A stretch of DNA of 64,000 bases from Luidia sarsii (lineage: Eukaryota; Echinodermata; Asteroidea; Paxillosida; Luidiidae). Made by a program: the position numbers and the translations under genes. The DNA lies in assembly GCA_949987565.1 (NCBI GenBank), contig OX465107.1:14377196-14441195 (forward strand), written 5' to 3'. Below the pieces are notes generated by a model. It saw only the letters and a list, made by a program, of their open reading frames with translations. It had not been told where the DNA came from and searched no databases. Below are positions 60,961-64,000 of this stretch, piece by piece. Every line of letters starts with the position of its first letter. Within the stretch, counting starts at the first letter, position 1.

Positions 60961-62284
60961 TCTTCATTTCCTACAATGTACATTTGTTTCAAAAAATTGA
61001 TAATTTTGGCTTCTGCTGATCTTGATTTTCATTATTTAAGCAAAAGAATGGTCCAAACAGTGGGATGAAGTTGAAACAATTTCTTGCAGAAAATGCGAGT
61101 GTCGTTGAGAAGCGGCGGACCAGACTTTGTGCCATCGTCACTCATCTCGGATCAATAGTGGATTGGTAAGGAAAGCAGGTGGGTCGAGGGAGTGTGCAAA
61201 GTATGACGGGATAGAAGCAATAGCCTGTCATTCATGAGATGAGGGGGCCAGCCTGTCTGCTTGGCTAGTTGCTGACGTCACGCAAGGCAATGAGAGCGGT
61301 GGTTGTACGGAAACGTGTAATAGATGCATGCATAAAGGGTGTGCGTCACGCCTTATGTATACACACACAACCACACCAGACGCAGCTACATGTACGTGTG
61401 ATGTCTAATTGCCGCTAAACTAAATTAGCGCCTGAATGCCACTTTGCACAGAGACAGTCGCTCTAATCATATTTAGATGAACTCTTGCAGTGCAACTTTA
61501 AGGTGAAATTTCGGCGGGGCGAGTTGGTCATGGTTAATAGATGATCTATGATATTTGAAGCCCGCAGGCATATCTGTGCAGTTTTTAATGAAACAATAAC
61601 ACAGTGCCCCACTGTATTAAGGCAGAGGCTTTTCAATGCCCATGGCATGTGATATGCTAGAACCAACCACTGGATATTGCACAAGATAACACTTTCAGAA
61701 TTTCCAGAGCAATTCCGTTCAATCCTGAATTGTCGAGTCTCGAATGCATGGCACGCACTGTAACTGCATCCGAATCGTCCACAACACATTACAAAGTTAA
61801 ATGTGCTTATTCCACGCCACATGCGTGCTATTGATTTTTGCGGGACTAGCAAAACAGCTGAAAAAAACAAATTCACTCTACGACATACATTTGTAGTCGG
61901 ACCAAAACTGCATGATAATTGTCCTACTCCTACATTTGAAATTTGCAAAGTTTCTATCCTCTTGAATAAACCCCCGCCATTTTATTCAAGCGCATGGGAG
62001 GAGTTTCAATCTGAAGCGTTTCAGGTACGGGCTGATGGTCATTAAGAATCGATATTAAGTGCAGCGATGAAGCAAAGGCACTCTCACGAGAGGATGCTTT
62101 GGAATGAATTGCTGAGACTAGGACAATGAGGATTCCCAAAATGGCTGGACAAAAGCGGTTCAGTCAAAGGCAGACTCGTTGTTTGCCATTGTGTGTTTGT
62201 TTCGCAGGGTTTTTTGTTTATCTTTTGCACACATTTTCAGACAGTCATCTGCTATGCATCAGTGGGTTTACACTTAATTTTAGA

Positions 62285-62425
62285 AATGTACTTTTCATCC
62301 TTGCAGGACCTTTCACAAAGGAAGGAAGATTCTTTGAGTTCAGGTACTTAAAAATGTCAGAGCCTCTTATTTTTTTTAGATTTACATCTTTCGTAAGCAG
62401 TTCGCAACTTTTTTTGGTAAATTAC
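62285..62425 (+). repeat. FB2 single arm
   Basis: TTTTCATCCTTGCAGGACC, TTTCACAAAGGAAGG, AAAATGTCAGAGCCTC, GTAAGCAGTTCGCAAC; diverged. Confidence 0.55.
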
Positions 62426-64000
62426 TTTTAAATTTACTGAATAAGAAAACAGGAATTCTTAAGTTGTCAAAATGGAAATTTACCAACGTTTGGTATCAGG
62501 AATTGGCAGAAATACAAACATCTGAATGACAACATGGTAATTTATGACTTGATTGAATTATTTCTGTGTAAATTTACATATCACTGGATGTACATTAATT
62601 GACTATGCATGCAATCCACTGATGCCTAAAATACAATAGAAATTCAATCATTGAGTAACACACAGGCCATTTGCTTTCATTCAATCGTGCGGTAACGATT
62701 TCCCCCTAAATGTCATGTAGCCTTGGGCTTCTCATTAGAATCGGTAATGGTGAGCTAACATCCCCGTATCCAGGTTAATGGACAAGAATGGAATCAAACA
62801 CACTATAAGCCTCCAAGCCGGCGATACACTCCCTCTGAAACTCACTTAAGTTGAAACTTAACCCCGGGATGAAAGAACTTAGCGGTCTCCAGCTCGATAG
62901 CAAAGCAAACAGGAGAAGAGTCAGGTCAACGCTAACGATTTACTAAGTGACGAGACTGGACCCACCCTCTAGGCCTGAACCCTGCATTTTTAACGATGTC
63001 ATACATCAACGAAGAGCCAGCGTTACAGCAGTGTCTAATCATCTCTTAACGGTCGATGCATTAAAGACAAATTATAGTGAGTAGGACAAGAAATAAAATA
63101 TGCAACAAGATAAAAAATTAAACAAACCTAGGCTGAAATTGATATTAAAAATTGATCATATCATACTCCAAATAGATATGAATAGTAAATTATTAAATAA
63201 ATTTTCTGTTTGAGGTAGAGAGGGAATAAAATGGACAACACTTTGTAAGGGAAAGTTGAAATAAAAGATAATTAGGGAAGAGTTTAGACAGAACGGAATT
63301 AATAAGCTTATTCAAAAGAAATGACGGTACCAGTCAAAAAGTTCAGAACAACCAACCACGGAAAACATGACTTGGCAAAATTCAACACTGAAAGCTCATC
63401 CAAATGTTGTTTCTAAAGACAGGGTTGATTTATTTGATGGTGGATGAATGAATGAATGCTTTATTGAATACTTCCATACAAACTTGGATAAACCCAAACC
63501 CAAACCCAAACCATCCCATTATACTTCCCCTCACTCTGCTTTCAACCTAGAATCATAATTGGATTTGATGATTGTTTTATGCAGTATTTGTAGAAACAAC
63601 GACTTCTGCTATTGAACAAATAATGCAATTTCCAGATAGGATTACCATGCTTGGGTGGATCACCATAAACGTTTGATTCATTTTATTTCACTTCTTGTAT
63701 GGCATTGCATAGGCAGGAAGCTTTTCCGTCTAACCTGTTCTGGGGGATTCTGACAATTACGATTTATTAGAAAGGATCTACTGATCCCATGTTCCCAAAG
63801 TTTGGAACAGTACCATTAAACAGTATGCAGTACTGCAGTATGCATAGAACTCACAGTGAACTTTGAAAACTAGTTTTCATAAAGAACGCATATTAAACTG
63901 TAATTTTGTGTTAATCTGAACACAAAAAATGGTAACATGCTGGTTTTCACTCCGAATAGTTTTAACTCTCATGCAAAAACAATGGCAAGTATTGTGCAGC

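Larger units (their letters stand above)
60074..64000. other. Upstream intron or flank of the carrier gene
   Basis: No exon recognised. Holds an S1 SINE (60770-60960) and an FB2 remnant (62285-62425); 61080-62280 and 62640-63060 look single-copy. The missing ATG exon is either here and too short to see, or beyond the window. Confidence 0.5.

Noticed and set aside
61463..61948. 161-codon open frame on the minus strand
   Set aside because: No recognisable domain, no splice or codon-usage support, and it lies upstream of or within the carrier gene's 5' intron; likely chance.
60074..64000. ATG exon of the glutamate carrier
   Set aside because: I looked for a short minus-strand ATG exon ending in phase 2 before a GT and found no convincing candidate; a transcript alignment is needed to place it.

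Overview
This is nuclear DNA of an animal. Four protein genes with GT-AG introns and the standard code are spread thinly through long AT-rich introns packed with SINEs, foldback/MITE elements, LINE pieces, an LTR retrotransposon and minisatellites. The gene set, intron-rich structure and many TACATGTA-type octamers suggest a marine invertebrate deuterostome (an echinoderm-like genome is my best guess; hemichordate or cephalochordate not excluded). No prokaryotic features, CRISPR arrays or rRNA genes are seen.

Layout. 1-8954 (+): the 3' nine exons of NGLY1 (cytosolic peptide:N-glycanase); the N-terminal PUB-domain exons lie off the left edge. Its last intron is almost entirely two tandem arrays (21-bp and 19-bp units). 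9022-10920: a 5'-truncated, frameshifted LINE starting only 67 bp after the NGLY1 stop, followed by SINEs. 11000-15450: gene-free, with a 39-bp minisatellite split by a non-autonomous hAT-like element. 15957-31773 (+): a complete 15-exon MATE/SLC47-type multidrug and toxin extrusion transporter (681 aa). 31774-36900: gene-free, with an LTR retrotransposon (two 550-bp LTRs, about 1% diverged) nested in a terminal-inverted-repeat element. 36931-42765 (+): a complete 7-exon V-ATPase subunit E gene (226 aa). 42766-50185: gene-free. 50186-60073 (-): seven exons of a mitochondrial glutamate carrier of the SLC25A22/SLC25A18 type; its ATG exon was not found. 60074-64000: presumed upstream intron or flank.

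The genes do not form one pathway: NGLY1 deglycosylates misfolded glycoproteins in the cytosol, MATE exports organic cations in exchange for protons, V-ATPase subunit E belongs to the peripheral stalk of the proton pump, and the carrier imports glutamate into mitochondria. The tail-to-tail V-ATPase E / glutamate-carrier pair resembles the human ATP6V1E1-SLC25A18 neighbourhood and may be ancient microsynteny.

The most unusual content is in the repeats. Two abundant foldback families carry, at their hinge, a hammerhead-ribozyme-like arrangement (CTGATGA, a stem-II hairpin, then GAAAC-GTC, with a short stem I), including one 239-bp almost perfect palindrome inside a hAT-like element with an exact 8-bp target duplication. 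The MATE gene also carries a decayed copy of its own intron-1/exon-2 junction immediately before exon 10.
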